In this document: one piece after another, positions 35,139 through 48,505 of the stretch
Layout of the letters: every line of letters starts with the position of its first letter
Numbering within the stretch: the first letter of the stretch is position 1
DNA from: Nesterenkonia sandarakina
Lineage (GTDB): Bacteria > Actinomycetota > Actinomycetes > Actinomycetales > Micrococcaceae
DNA: 64,000 nucleotides
Direction of reading: 5' to 3'
NCBI RefSeq assembly: GCF_013410215.1
Contig: NZ_JACCFQ010000001.1
Location: forward strand, 620,001 to 684,000
The notes under the pieces: model-generated
Databases searched by the model: none
What the model saw: the letters and a program-made list of their open reading frames with translations, nothing else
What the model was told of the DNA's origin: nothing
Translations under genes and position numbers: made by a program

Positions 35139-36410
35139 ATGACCACCCTGCCCGGACTCGGCCTCACCGCCTCAGGCACCATTCCCCAGGAGCTGCTGGA
35201 TCTGCCCTGGCAGCTTCCGCTGGAGGACTGGCCCGAAGAGGTCATCGCCGCACTTCCGCGCGGCATCTCTCGGCACATCGTGCGCTTCGCCTATCTGGGC
35301 GGCTCGGTGATCGCGGTCAAGGAGACCTCGGAGCGTGCCGCGCGGCATGAGTACCGGATGCTGCGCCAGCTGGGCAAGCTGGGCGCGCCCTGCGTGAAGC
35401 CGGTGGCCGAGGTCACCGGGCGCACCACCCCGGAGGGTGAGGAGCTCTCCCCCGCCCTGGTCACCCGGCATCTGCGCTTCTCCCTGCCCTATCGCGCGGT
35501 GTTCAATCAGATGATGCGCAAGGAGACGCTGCTGCGGCTGATCCACGCCCAGGCGCTGCTGATGGTGGAGCTGCACCTGATCGGCTTCTACTGGGGCGAC
35601 GTCTCGCTGTCCAATACGCTCTTCCGGCGCGACGCCGGCGCCTTCGCCGCCTACCTCGTGGACGCCGAGACCGGCGAGATCCATCCGAAGCTCTCCACCG
35701 GTCAGCGGGAGTATGACCTCGACGTCGCCCAGGTCAACATCGCCGGGGAGCTGATGGACCTGATGGAGGGCGGCATGGTGGACGAGGAGGTGGACCCGAT
35801 CGCGACCTCGCACCAGTTCATCGACGCCTACCGCGGTCTCTGGCAGGAGCTCACCGGTGACACTGCGTTCAACCCGGACCAGCGGTGGCTGATCGAGGAA
35901 CGGATCCGGCGGCTCAACGAGCTCGGCTTCGACGTGGAGGAATATGACATCCGCACCGTGCGGGAGGACTCCAAGCTGCTGCTGCGCCCCAAGGTGGTCG
36001 ACCCGGGTCACCACCAGCGACGCCTGATGAATCTCACCGGACTCGACGTGCAGGAGAACCAGGCGCGGCGGCTGCTCGGTGCGATCGACGCCTACCGGGC
36101 CGAGTCCGACCCGCACGGCGACGAGGCGGTCGCCGCCCATATGTGGACCCAGCAGGTCTTCCAGCCGCTGATCGCGCAGATCCCCAAGGAGCTGCGCAAT
36201 AAGCTGGAACCTGCGGAGATCATGCACCAGCTCATCGACCACCGCTGGCGGCTCTCCGAGCGGGAGCACCGGGACATCAGTCTGGAACAGGCGCTGCCCT
36301 CCTTCATCGACGAGGAGCTCAAGGGCCTGCGCGACGAGGCAACCCTGATGATCGATCCTCCCGGGGAAGTGATCGATCAGATGAACCGGCTCAACCGCGG
36401 CGAGGGCTGA
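35139..36410 (+). CDS. DUF4032 protein with an intact kinase-like fold
   Basis: A 423-residue protein starting 9 bases after otsB. The N-terminal half looks like a small-molecule/LPS-type kinase: Lys61 in VIAVKE, Glu71 on the following helix, catalytic loop W-G-D153-V-S-L-S-N158 and metal Asp174 in YLVDAETGE. The C-terminal half (about 255-420) is the family-specific helical DUF4032 region. All expected kinase residues are present, so activity is plausible, but no substrate is known to me. Position after otsAB hints at a link to carbohydrate or stress metabolism. Its last 20 bases overlap the convergent IclR gene. Confidence 0.85.
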   Translation: MTTLPGLGLTASGTIPQELLDLPWQLPLEDWPEEVIAALPRGISRHIVRFAYLGGSVIAVKETSERAARHEYRMLRQLGKLGAPCVKPVAEVTGRTTPEGEELSPALVTRHLRFSLPYRAVFNQMMRKETLLRLIHAQALLMVELHLIGFYWGDVSLSNTLFRRDAGAFAAYLVDAETGEIHPKLSTGQREYDLDVAQVNIAGELMDLMEGGMVDEEVDPIATSHQFIDAYRGLWQELTGDTAFNPDQRWLIEERIRRLNELGFDVEEYDIRTVREDSKLLLRPKVVDPGHHQRRLMNLTGLDVQENQARRLLGAIDAYRAESDPHGDEAVAAHMWTQQVFQPLIAQIPKELRNKLEPAEIMHQLIDHRWRLSEREHRDISLEQALPSFIDEELKGLRDEATLMIDPPGEVIDQMNRLNRGEG

Positions 36411-37173
36411 GCCGGCTCATCCGGCGGCCGATCTCCACTGCGGTGCGGCGCATCAGCGGCACCGCATGTCGGACGAACCCGTCATGCATCCGGCCGGTGG
36501 GGCCCGAGACCGAGAGCCCCATCGGCGAGGGACCGTGCGGCACCACGACGGCGAGGCAGCGCACCCCCATCTCCTGCTCCTCGTCATCGAGGGCATAGCC
36601 CTGGGCAGCGATCCGGGGCAGCTGGTCCAGCAGCGCCTGCGGCCGGGTCAGCGTCTTCTCGGTCAACGAGGGCATCCCGGTGGCGCCGAGGATCTCCCGC
36701 ACCCGCACCGGGTCCATTCCGGCCAGCAGCGCCTTGCCCACCCCGGTGGAGTGCAGGTGTGCTCGTCGTCCCACCTCGGTGAACATCCGCATCGAGTGCG
36801 GCGAGGGGACCTGCCCGATGTAGACGATCATCTCGGACTCCATGGCCGCCAGGTTCACGCTCTCGCCCAGCTCGGCCACCAGGGCCTGCATCTGGGGCAC
36901 GGCGGGGCCGCCCAGCTGGCGGGTGGCAGACTCCCCCAGCGGCACCAGATTCGCACCGAGCGCATAGCGCCGGTCGCTGAGCTGGTGCACCACCCCCACA
37001 CCCATCAGGGTGTGCAGCAGCCGGTGCACGGTGGGCCCGGCGAGCCCGGTGGCGGCCTTGAGCTCCCCGGCCGTGGCGGACCCGCCCAGACCGGCGAGCA
37101 CCTCGAGCAGCGCGAAGGCGCGCTCCACCACCTGTACGCGCTGTGAGTCCGCATTGCGGACATTGGCTTCCAT
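36391..37173 (-). CDS. IclR-family transcriptional regulator
   Basis: A 260-residue regulator with winged helix about 12-75 (ATAGELKAATGLAGPTVHRLLHTL) and effector domain about 90-255 (LHSTGVGKALLAGM, CLAVVVPHGPSPMGLSVSGP). It is divergent from aceB with 76 bases between starts, so control of malate synthase by glyoxylate or a related acid is likely, as for IclR/AllR-type proteins. It converges with DUF4032 and overlaps it by 20 bases. Confidence 0.9.
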   Translation of the reverse strand: MEANVRNADSQRVQVVERAFALLEVLAGLGGSATAGELKAATGLAGPTVHRLLHTLMGVGVVHQLSDRRYALGANLVPLGESATRQLGGPAVPQMQALVAELGESVNLAAMESEMIVYIGQVPSPHSMRMFTEVGRRAHLHSTGVGKALLAGMDPVRVREILGATGMPSLTEKTLTRPQALLDQLPRIAAQGYALDDEEQEMGVRCLAVVVPHGPSPMGLSVSGPTGRMHDGFVRHAVPLMRRTAVEIGRRMSRLSPRRG

Positions 37174-37183
37174 GATGCGAACT

Positions 37184-37194
37184 CTATGCCATAG
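37184..37194. promoter_or_regulatory. Palindrome between iclR-type gene and aceB
   Basis: CTATG-C-CATAG is a perfect 5-1-5 palindrome 11 bases upstream of the IclR start and 55 bases upstream of aceB. Its architecture equals that of the aromatic-cluster sites (5-1-5) but the sequence differs, as expected for a different family member. Binding is inferred. Confidence 0.5.
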
Positions 37195-37249
37195 GAATGG
37201 AGCAAGCGAGAGCATCCGCGTCGTCGTCATCTCTGCAAAGGAGCAGCGC

Positions 37250-38851
37250 ATGAGCATCACCATCCACGCCCCCTATGAGGTTCCCGGCACCGAGGAGATC
37301 CTCACCGATGAGGCCCTGGCATTCCTGCAGGAGCTGCACACCAGGTTCGCGGACACCCGCAACGAGCTGCTCGAGGACCGGCGCGCCGCGCAGGCGCAGG
37401 CGGCGAGCACCGGGACCGTGGACTTCCCCGCCGAGACCGCGCAGGTGCGAGACTCGGACTGGACGGTCGCCGAGCACCCCGCCGCGCTGCAGGATCGCCG
37501 CGTGGAGATCACCGGCCCGGCCGCTCCGGCGAAGATGGCGATCAACGCGCTGAACTCCGGCGCGAAGGTCTGGCTGGCCTGCTTGGAAGATGCGCTGGCC
37601 CCGAACTGGTTCAACGTGATCGACGCCCAGCGCAATCTTGCCGGTGCCGCCTCCGGGACCTTGGAGTTCACCTCTGCTGAGGGCAAGCAGTATCGGCTCC
37701 GCGACGACGTCCAGGCGCCCACCGTCGTGGTGCGCCCGCGCGGCTGGCACCTGCCGGAGAAGCACCTGAAGCTGGACGGAACTCCGATGATCGGTGCGCT
37801 GGTCGACTTCGGGCTGCACTTCTTCCACAACGCGAAGACGCTCACCGCACAGGGCCGGGGCCCCTTCTACTATCTTCCGAAGCTTGAGCACTATAGGGAG
37901 GCGCGGCTCTGGGATGAGGTCTTCAGCTTCGCGGAGGAGAAGCTCGGGATCCCCCATGGCACGGTCCGCGCCACCGTCCTGATCGAGACGCTGCCCGCGG
38001 CGTTCCACATGGAGGAGATCCTCTATGAGCTGCGCGATCACGCCTCCGGGCTCAACGCCGGACGCTGGGACTACCTGTTCTCCTTGATCAAGTACTTCCG
38101 CGCCGCGGGCGAGAAGTTCGTCCTGCCCGACCGGGCGCAGGTCTCCATGACCCAGCCCTTCATGCGGGCCTACACCGAATTGCTGGTGCAGACCTGTCAC
38201 AAGCGCGGAGCATTCGCCATGGGCGGGATGGCGGCGTTCATCCCGAACCGGCGCGAACCCGAGGTCACGGCCAAGGCCATCGAGAAGGTCCGGGATGACA
38301 AGTCCCGCGAAGCCGCCGACGGGTTCGACGGCTCCTGGGTGGCTCATCCGGATCTGGTCGAGCTCTGCAGCGAGGAGTTCACCGCCGTGCTGCAGGAGCA
38401 GCCGAACCAGCTGCACCGGCAGCGCGAAGACGTGTCGGTCTCCGCGGCAGACCTGCTCGACGTCGCCGCGGCGGAGGGTGACGTCACCGAGGCCGGCGTG
38501 CGGATGAACCTGTACGTGGCCGTCTACTACACCGCCATCTGGCTCTCCGGCAACGGCGCCGTGGCGATCCATAACCTGATGGAAGACGCTGCCACCGCGG
38601 AGATCTCACGCTCCCAGGTCTGGCAGCAGATCAACAATGGGACCGTCACCGCCGACACCGGCGTGCCTGTGACCAATCAGCTGGTCTCGGGGCTGCTCGA
38701 CGAGGAGGTCGAACGCCTGCGCTCGGAGATCGGGGACGCCGAGATGTTCTCGAAGTACTTCGAGCCGGCCGCCGAGATCGTGCGCTCCCTGGTCCTGGAT
38801 GAGGACTACATCGATTTCCTCACCCTGCCGGCCTACGAGCTCATGCCCTGA
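37250..38851 (+). CDS. aceB: Malate synthase A
   Basis: A 533-residue malate synthase of the MSA (AceB) size class. Conserved blocks include NWFNVIDAQRNL, VVVRPRGWHLPEKH, GPFYYLPKLEHYREARLW, TVLIETLPAAFHMEEILYELR and GMAAFIPNR. It condenses glyoxylate with acetyl-CoA in the glyoxylate shunt or glyoxylate salvage. AAGGAG is 6 bases upstream of the ATG. Isocitrate lyase is not in the window, so glyoxylate from allantoin or glycolate is equally possible as the source. Confidence 0.96.
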   Translation: MSITIHAPYEVPGTEEILTDEALAFLQELHTRFADTRNELLEDRRAAQAQAASTGTVDFPAETAQVRDSDWTVAEHPAALQDRRVEITGPAAPAKMAINALNSGAKVWLACLEDALAPNWFNVIDAQRNLAGAASGTLEFTSAEGKQYRLRDDVQAPTVVVRPRGWHLPEKHLKLDGTPMIGALVDFGLHFFHNAKTLTAQGRGPFYYLPKLEHYREARLWDEVFSFAEEKLGIPHGTVRATVLIETLPAAFHMEEILYELRDHASGLNAGRWDYLFSLIKYFRAAGEKFVLPDRAQVSMTQPFMRAYTELLVQTCHKRGAFAMGGMAAFIPNRREPEVTAKAIEKVRDDKSREAADGFDGSWVAHPDLVELCSEEFTAVLQEQPNQLHRQREDVSVSAADLLDVAAAEGDVTEAGVRMNLYVAVYYTAIWLSGNGAVAIHNLMEDAATAEISRSQVWQQINNGTVTADTGVPVTNQLVSGLLDEEVERLRSEIGDAEMFSKYFEPAAEIVRSLVLDEDYIDFLTLPAYELMP

Positions 38852-38880
38852 CACCAGCCGCATAGCGCCTCCGCGAAGGT

Positions 38881-38900
38881 GCTGAGAATCGGTTCTCAGC
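38881..38900. terminator. Hairpin between aceB and the TetR gene
   Basis: GCTGAGAA-TCGG-TTCTCAGC is a perfect 8-bp stem-loop between convergent genes, touching the TetR stop codon. No U-tract. Confidence 0.55.
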
Positions 38901-39435
38901 GCGGGGGTGCCAGCAGACGTTGCAGGCCATGGCGGTAGATTCTTTCTGCGGCCATGGCCTGCGGCGCGCCGGGGCCCCGCCCGGTAGCGGGCTGGGCCGG
39001 CTGCAGCAGCGCCTGATTCTGCTCGGTGGCCACGGCCCCCAGGGCGAAGCGCATCACCACTGCGGTCGTCTGCTCCGCCTCAGCCGGCGCCCACCCGGCA
39101 TCCCTGAGCCGCTGCGGCAGCAGCTGCGCCGGTGGCAGCGTGGTGTCGAGCGCGTAGGCCAGCAGCAGCAGATCGCCAGCATCGCGCAGCGGAAGCACAA
39201 GCAGGCGGAACCGAAGCATGAGCGCCAGTGCGTCCCCGGGCTCATCCAGGAGAGGGTCCAGGATCTCCTGGGCCACCGTGCGCAGCAGCTCCTGTTTGCT
39301 GGGCACGTGGTAGTAGAGCGCACCGGGGGCGACGTCGAGCTCCCTGGCCAGTCGACGCATGGAGACGTCCTGGAGACCGTATTGGCTCAGCAGCGATCGC
39401 GCCGTGGCGGTGATCAGCTCCAGGGAGAGTGCCAA
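38896..39435 (-). CDS. TetR-family transcriptional regulator
   Basis: A 179-residue protein with the TetR helix-turn-helix (MRRLARELDVAPGALYYHVPSKQELLRTVA, about 26-56) and a helical TetR_C ligand domain. The start is a TTG with AGGAA about 10 bases upstream; later starts would cut the DNA-binding domain. No divergent target is adjacent: the upstream neighbour is the membrane protein gene on the same strand. Ligand unknown. Confidence 0.85.
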   Translation of the reverse strand: MALSLELITATARSLLSQYGLQDVSMRRLARELDVAPGALYYHVPSKQELLRTVAQEILDPLLDEPGDALALMLRFRLLVLPLRDAGDLLLLAYALDTTLPPAQLLPQRLRDAGWAPAEAEQTTAVVMRFALGAVATEQNQALLQPAQPATGRGPGAPQAMAAERIYRHGLQRLLAPPR

Positions 39436-39567
39436 GAGGGTCGGTTCCTCACGTGATCAGGGACAGAGGGTGAAACGCTGGGGCGGCGGTCTCCCGCCGT
39501 GCCTGGCAGCCGGCGCCGGGAGCCGCACACAGGCGACGCCCACCGGGCCGCGCAGGGCAGGCAGCAG

Positions 39568-40257
39568 CTACAGGCCGTTGTCGCGGAAGAGCTTCTCGTC
39601 CGGGTCCGTCAGGGACTCTTCGATCAGCCAGCGGTTGGTCTGCAGCGCCTGGAGGTTCTTGGAGACCAGGGTGTCTCGGGTCTTGGCCACACCTTCAGCC
39701 AACAGCGCGATCTGCCCCTTGAACTCCGCGGCGTGCTGCGGCTTCTCGCTGTCGGGCAGAGCCAGAAAGAGCTCCAGTGTGCGTGGCAGGTGACGTTGGA
39801 TGGTGCGATTCACCGCATCCTGATGTTCGGGATACCGCGAGAGAGTGTCCCAGCGATCTACGATCTCCTCGAGACCGACCAGCATCATCCGGAGCTGACC
39901 CTTGGTCGAGGGGGGCAGCTGCGCGGACCGGTCTCGCACGGTGTCGCTGATCTGCGTGAGCTGGGCGTGCAGTCGCTGCTGGTCATCGTTGATCCGTTCG
40001 GTGCGCCGCAGTCGACTCTGCGCACTGCCGACGACGACGCCGTAGGTCCCGGCGGCGGCGGCTCCTCCGACCATGGCGCCGGCGAGGATCGCCCAGAGAT
40101 TGGGCAGCATGACCAGCAGCATCAGCCCGAAGCCGAGCAGGAACGCCAGGAGAGGCAGGGCGATGTGCGTGCGGCGCTGGGCATCGGTGCCCTGCGGTTC
40201 GCCGCGCGAGAGTTCAGAGCCGATGGGAACCTCCTGCTCACTGCTGCTGGGTATCAC
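39568..40257 (-). CDS. Membrane protein of unknown function (weakly XpaC-like)
   Basis: A 229-residue protein: hydrophilic N-terminus (about 1-32), two adjacent membrane helices (about 33-53 and 56-78), then a helical cytoplasmic domain rich in charged residues. The final LTDPDEKLFRDNGL recalls the end of XpaC/5-bromo-4-chloroindolyl phosphate hydrolysis proteins, whose genes usually neighbour a TelA-type toxic-anion gene; none is seen here. Start GTG lacks a clear ribosome site. Function not recognised with confidence. Confidence 0.65.
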   Translation of the reverse strand: MIPSSSEQEVPIGSELSRGEPQGTDAQRRTHIALPLLAFLLGFGLMLLVMLPNLWAILAGAMVGGAAAAGTYGVVVGSAQSRLRRTERINDDQQRLHAQLTQISDTVRDRSAQLPPSTKGQLRMMLVGLEEIVDRWDTLSRYPEHQDAVNRTIQRHLPRTLELFLALPDSEKPQHAAEFKGQIALLAEGVAKTRDTLVSKNLQALQTNRWLIEESLTDPDEKLFRDNGL

Positions 40258-40383
40258 TCAAGGATATAGCCCGCCGATGGACAGACTCTGGACGAGGCAT
40301 GAGGCAGACCTGGCGGCAGGCACCAGGGTCTGGAGGGGGCCCGTGCGAGCCAGGCCTGCCAACCCCGGGCCGTCACCGAACCA

Positions 40384-40431
40384 GGGCGGTCAAGAACCTG
40401 GGCGGTCAAGAACCCGGGAGGTCAAGAACCC
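40384..40431. repeat. Three 16-bp tandem repeats
   Basis: GGGCGGTCAAGAACCY occurs at 40384, 40400 and, as GGGAGGTCAAGAACCC, at 40416. They lie in the 284-base gene-free gap between the membrane protein and tRNA-Pro. The rest of that gap shows no gene. Confidence 0.8.
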
Positions 40432-40538
40432 CGGCTGGTGGAGCAGCGGCGGACCTGTCCCGGAGGATGCATCGGATGGTGAACCCAAAGATGGGCCGGG
40501 GTCCTGCCTGGCGGCAGATCCACGGCCCATCTCATCAG

Positions 40539-40615
<77 letters not shown>

Positions 40616-40719
40616 TGATCCCACGCCCCGAGAACCTTCATGGTCCAAGGGCGCAGACTGTCATCCTATCCAGGAAGGCATCCGCTGAGCAAAACGGCGA
40701 ATACCATCCCGGATACAGG

Positions 40720-40753
40720 TCAAGCCCGGACCCCCGCAGGGGACCGGGCTTGA
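40720..40753 (-). terminator. Terminator of the rRNA operon
   Basis: TCAAGCCCGG pairs with CCGGGCTTGA (10 bp) and an inner CCCC/GGGG extends the stem. It lies 17 bases past the 5S 3' end on the reverse strand. The T-rich side faces 5S, so the polarity of an intrinsic signal is not perfect. Confidence 0.7.
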
Positions 40754-40770
40754 ACCCTCTTTACTAAATA

Positions 40771-40889
40771 GTGTCCGGCGGCGACCTACTCTCCCACACA
40801 CTCCAGTGTGCAGTACCATCGGCGCAGTGGGCCTTAGCTTCCGGGTTCGGGATGGGACCGGGCGTTTCCCCCACGCTATGACCGCCGTA
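40771..40889 (-). rRNA. 5S ribosomal RNA
   Basis: The reverse strand reads TTACGGCGGTCATAGCG at the 5' end, CCCGGTCCCATCCCGAACCC in the loop and ends near GTAGGTCGCCGCCGGACAC. Size about 118 bases. Ends are approximate by a few bases. Confidence 0.95.
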
Positions 40890-41118
40890 ACTCTAGAACA
40901 ACACCTCATGTTTTCCCACACCACCACACACCCCGTACATCTGGGCTCTTGTGGTGGGGTACTCACCGGTGCTGTAAACCTAAACTCACAACAACACTCT
41001 TCACTTATCCCCCACACCGGCCCCTCGAACACTCGAGGAACCAGCACACATGGGGGTCTGACCTGACCCACACCACCACCAACAGGCCCCTCAAAAAGAG
41101 AGGGCGCGGTGGTGTTGT

Positions 41119-41157
41119 GGGGTTGTTGGCAGAGAACCGCCTAGTGGACGCGAACAC
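41119..41157 (-). promoter_or_regulatory. 3' arm of the 23S rRNA processing stem
   Basis: In the 310-base 23S-5S spacer (40890-41199) this segment is complementary to 44441-44480 upstream of 23S (shared core TAGTGGACGCGA and GTTGTTG). In the precursor the two would pair around 23S and form an RNase III processing stem. No tRNA or other gene is seen in the spacer. Confidence 0.75.
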
Positions 41158-41199
41158 GCAGTGTTCTAATGAAACTCACCGAGCACACTTGATAAGTGT

Positions 41200-46293
<5,094 letters not shown>

Positions 46294-46457
46294 AAATTAA
46301 TAAGAGAAAGCATCCACAACTAACAACAAACAGACCAGACCCTGCCAGAAAAACAAGGCCCTCACGATCCGTTCATCACCAGCCACAGACACCTGTTTAA
46401 TGAATCCTTGGCTAAATTTGCGATCACTACCACGGGGGTGGTAATGTCACTGTTATA

Positions 46458-46476
46458 ACCAAATAAATAATTTGGT
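46458..46476 (-). promoter_or_regulatory. Perfect inverted repeat in the rrn leader
   Basis: ACCAAA-TAAATAA-TTTGGT lies between the 16S start and the 16S processing arm. It could form a small AU-rich hairpin in the leader transcript. Role unknown. Confidence 0.5.
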
Positions 46477-46485
46477 ATCAACAAA

Positions 46486-46516
46486 CTTGGCACACTATTG
46501 AGTTCTCAAACAACAA
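46486..46516 (-). promoter_or_regulatory. Leader arm of the 16S processing stem with boxA-like sequence
   Basis: The reverse strand reads TGTTGTTTGAGAACTCAATAG, close to the antitermination/boxA leader sequence of actinobacterial rrn operons, and is complementary to 44551-44580 in the spacer. Pairing would bring the 16S ends together for RNase III cleavage. Confidence 0.75.
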
Positions 46517-46574
46517 CCGCTACCGGCACCATCAGGACTGTTGTTTTCCTGAATCGCTCCGAAGCAACTTTGTA

Positions 46575-46603
46575 AGCTTACCAACAAGCTTCCGCATCGT
46601 CAA
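46575..46603 (-). promoter_or_regulatory. rRNA operon promoter (proximal)
   Basis: TTGACG (46598-46603), a 17-base spacer and TAAGCT (46575-46580) on the reverse strand, about 280 bases before 16S. The -10 is weak by E. coli standards but resembles mycobacterial/micrococcal rrn promoters. Confidence 0.6.
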
Positions 46604-46707
46604 TTCGGTGTTTCCACCGTATTTGACTGACATGATCAGCACCACGCGGCTGCAGCGAAGATTCGCTGTCTGCCAGACCGTGCTGCTCGTCGTCTGCGCG
46701 GTTCTCA

Positions 46708-46737
46708 ACTCTACGTCGTGATCCTCGCTGGCGTCAA
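46708..46737 (-). promoter_or_regulatory. rRNA operon promoter (distal)
   Basis: TTGACG (46732-46737), an 18-base spacer and TAGAGT (46708-46713) on the reverse strand. With the proximal one this gives tandem promoters, usual for rRNA operons. The remaining upstream region to 47041 (about 300 bases) holds no gene that I can see. Confidence 0.6.
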
Positions 46738-47041
46738 CTCGAGGTCAACACCAGATGAACACCATAAAAACAGTAGAACGAGAACCCCCTGATCAGTGGT
46801 TTCCCTTCGCTGGTGTGGGGCCTGATTGGTCCGAAAACCCAGGCCGCCGCAGCGAGGAACTCACTGGTGGGGTGAAGCTATGTGGTTATCAAATCCGCTC
46901 CGAGTTCCAGCCGGTCTGCCTCTCGGCTTTCCGCTGTGCCCCGTGAGCACGAGATAGAACTTTACACACACCCCAGACCAGCGCGCAAACCAGATCCGCT
47001 GCGACCTCGGTCACACCCCTGGATCCCCGCGAGCCGGGGGT

Positions 47042-48505
47042 TCACTCGGGGTGCAACGCCAGGGAACGGCCGAATATCCATCGCCCCTCGCTGCGCTGCA
47101 CCAGCTCCAGCGCCTCGGTGAGCACCGCGGCGTGGAACAGGGTCGAGTCCAGACCCGCCTCGGCAGCGTCGCTGTGTCGGTATCCCTCCAGCAGAGCGGT
47201 GGTCACCTGCTCGCACCAGAGTTCGCCGTCCAGCTCCGACGCATCGGCCTGCGCAGATCTCGGTGTCTGTGCCGATGCCGTCGTCGATGCCGGTGTTGAT
47301 TCCGTGGTCATCCTCTGCATCGTGAGCTCCGCGATGGAGATCAGCACGGCGACCACGTCGCGAAGCGGCAGAGCGTGGTCCGACATGCCGCCCTGCTCGT
47401 CGATGATCCAGGGACCTTCGGGGCCGGTGGCCCGGATGCGCTCCAGGTTCAGTGCGCCGTGGATCTTCTGCAGGCTCATCGCCTGGTCGGTCTCGCGGAG
47501 CTGGGTGATCAGCCGGTCTACCGTCGCACCCAGCACATCGGCTTCGGATTCCTCGAGGGTCGTGTGCACCTGGGACCAGCTGTGCTCCAGCGCTGCCACG
47601 GCCTGGTCGATCGTGGTCCTGCGCTGCTGATCCGTCTGCGGATAGGCCCCGAAGGTCCCGGCCAGATCAGCGTGGAAGTTCCCGAGGGTGCGCCCGATCT
47701 GTTCAGCTTCGCTCTGGAAGTCCGATGCTTCGAGCAGCGCGGCATCCACCTGGGCCGAGGCAGCCGGGGCACCGAGAGAGGCTTCACGGATGAGCCCGAG
47801 GTCACAGGAGACCCACGGCTGTTCCGCCGCTTCGGAGTCCGCCTCGGGCCAGGTTCCGGTGACCACTCCCAGAACGCGGGAGACCGTGCGGCTGCCCGTG
47901 CGTCCCATCCGCACCACCGTGTCCAGGGCACCGGAGCGCTGCTCTGGTCTGCGGGGGAAGTCGATGATGGTGCGCTGGTCCTGCCCGGTGCCGGCCTCGA
48001 GGGTGATCGCGGTGCGAGTCATCGCTGCGGTGGGCGCCTCGAGCACCGTGCGCTGCAAGGTGGCGCTGAAGGCGGGCCAGTCGGCGAAGTCCTCGAAGGC
48101 CTGGCCGCGGGAGCGCCCATTGCGGCTGCCCTGTCCGCGGCGGACCATCTCGTGGATGGCTGCCAGGAAGGCACGATCGTGTGCGCCGTCGTAGACCCAG
48201 AGGTCTCCATCGACTCCGCGAAGGCGACCGATGAAGGCGGCCTTGCCGGCCAGCGCGGAGGGCCTGCTGCGCAGCGCCATCGGCACCGCGAGCCGCTCCT
48301 GGCCGGCGGCGTGCTCCACCAGAAAGACATGCAGCTCCAGGCGCACCCTCTGGTCGGGCTCACCCTCCGGGGCGGGAAGCCGCAGACCACCGACGCGGGT
48401 GATCACGCGGCGACCTGGTGCAGCCGTGAACCAGGACTGCTGGGACAGCCAGGTCCCCACCAGATCCAGGAACCCTGGCTGCTCCTCGCCTCGGAAGCTG
48501 CGCAT
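47042..48505 (-). CDS. Maltokinase-like protein with a degenerate kinase loop
   Basis: A 487-residue protein. The N-terminal ~110 residues fit the maltokinase N-cap (WLSQQSWFTAAPGRRVITRVGGLRL, LWVYDGAHDRAFLAAI), and the rest follows the Mak/TreS-Pep2 aminoglycoside-kinase-like fold. In active maltokinases the loop reads H-G-D-x-H-L-G-Q; here it is H349-G350-A351-L-N-L-E-R, and the D-F-E-G metal motif is D-E-Q-G. The catalytic Asp is therefore missing, suggesting a pseudokinase or diverged activity. It is the last gene of the carD-ispDF-cysS-rlmB operon and starts directly at the rlmB stop. No treS or glgE is in the window. Confidence 0.8.
   Translation of the reverse strand: MRSFRGEEQPGFLDLVGTWLSQQSWFTAAPGRRVITRVGGLRLPAPEGEPDQRVRLELHVFLVEHAAGQERLAVPMALRSRPSALAGKAAFIGRLRGVDGDLWVYDGAHDRAFLAAIHEMVRRGQGSRNGRSRGQAFEDFADWPAFSATLQRTVLEAPTAAMTRTAITLEAGTGQDQRTIIDFPRRPEQRSGALDTVVRMGRTGSRTVSRVLGVVTGTWPEADSEAAEQPWVSCDLGLIREASLGAPAASAQVDAALLEASDFQSEAEQIGRTLGNFHADLAGTFGAYPQTDQQRRTTIDQAVAALEHSWSQVHTTLEESEADVLGATVDRLITQLRETDQAMSLQKIHGALNLERIRATGPEGPWIIDEQGGMSDHALPLRDVVAVLISIAELTMQRMTTESTPASTTASAQTPRSAQADASELDGELWCEQVTTALLEGYRHSDAAEAGLDSTLFHAAVLTEALELVQRSEGRWIFGRSLALHPE

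Noticed and set aside
37010-37249. N-terminal extension of malate synthase
   Set aside because: It overlaps the divergent IclR gene and lacks conservation; ATG 37250 has AAGGAG and gives the standard length.
40384-40431. CRISPR array
   Set aside because: The repeats are directly tandem with no spacers and no cas genes exist in the window.
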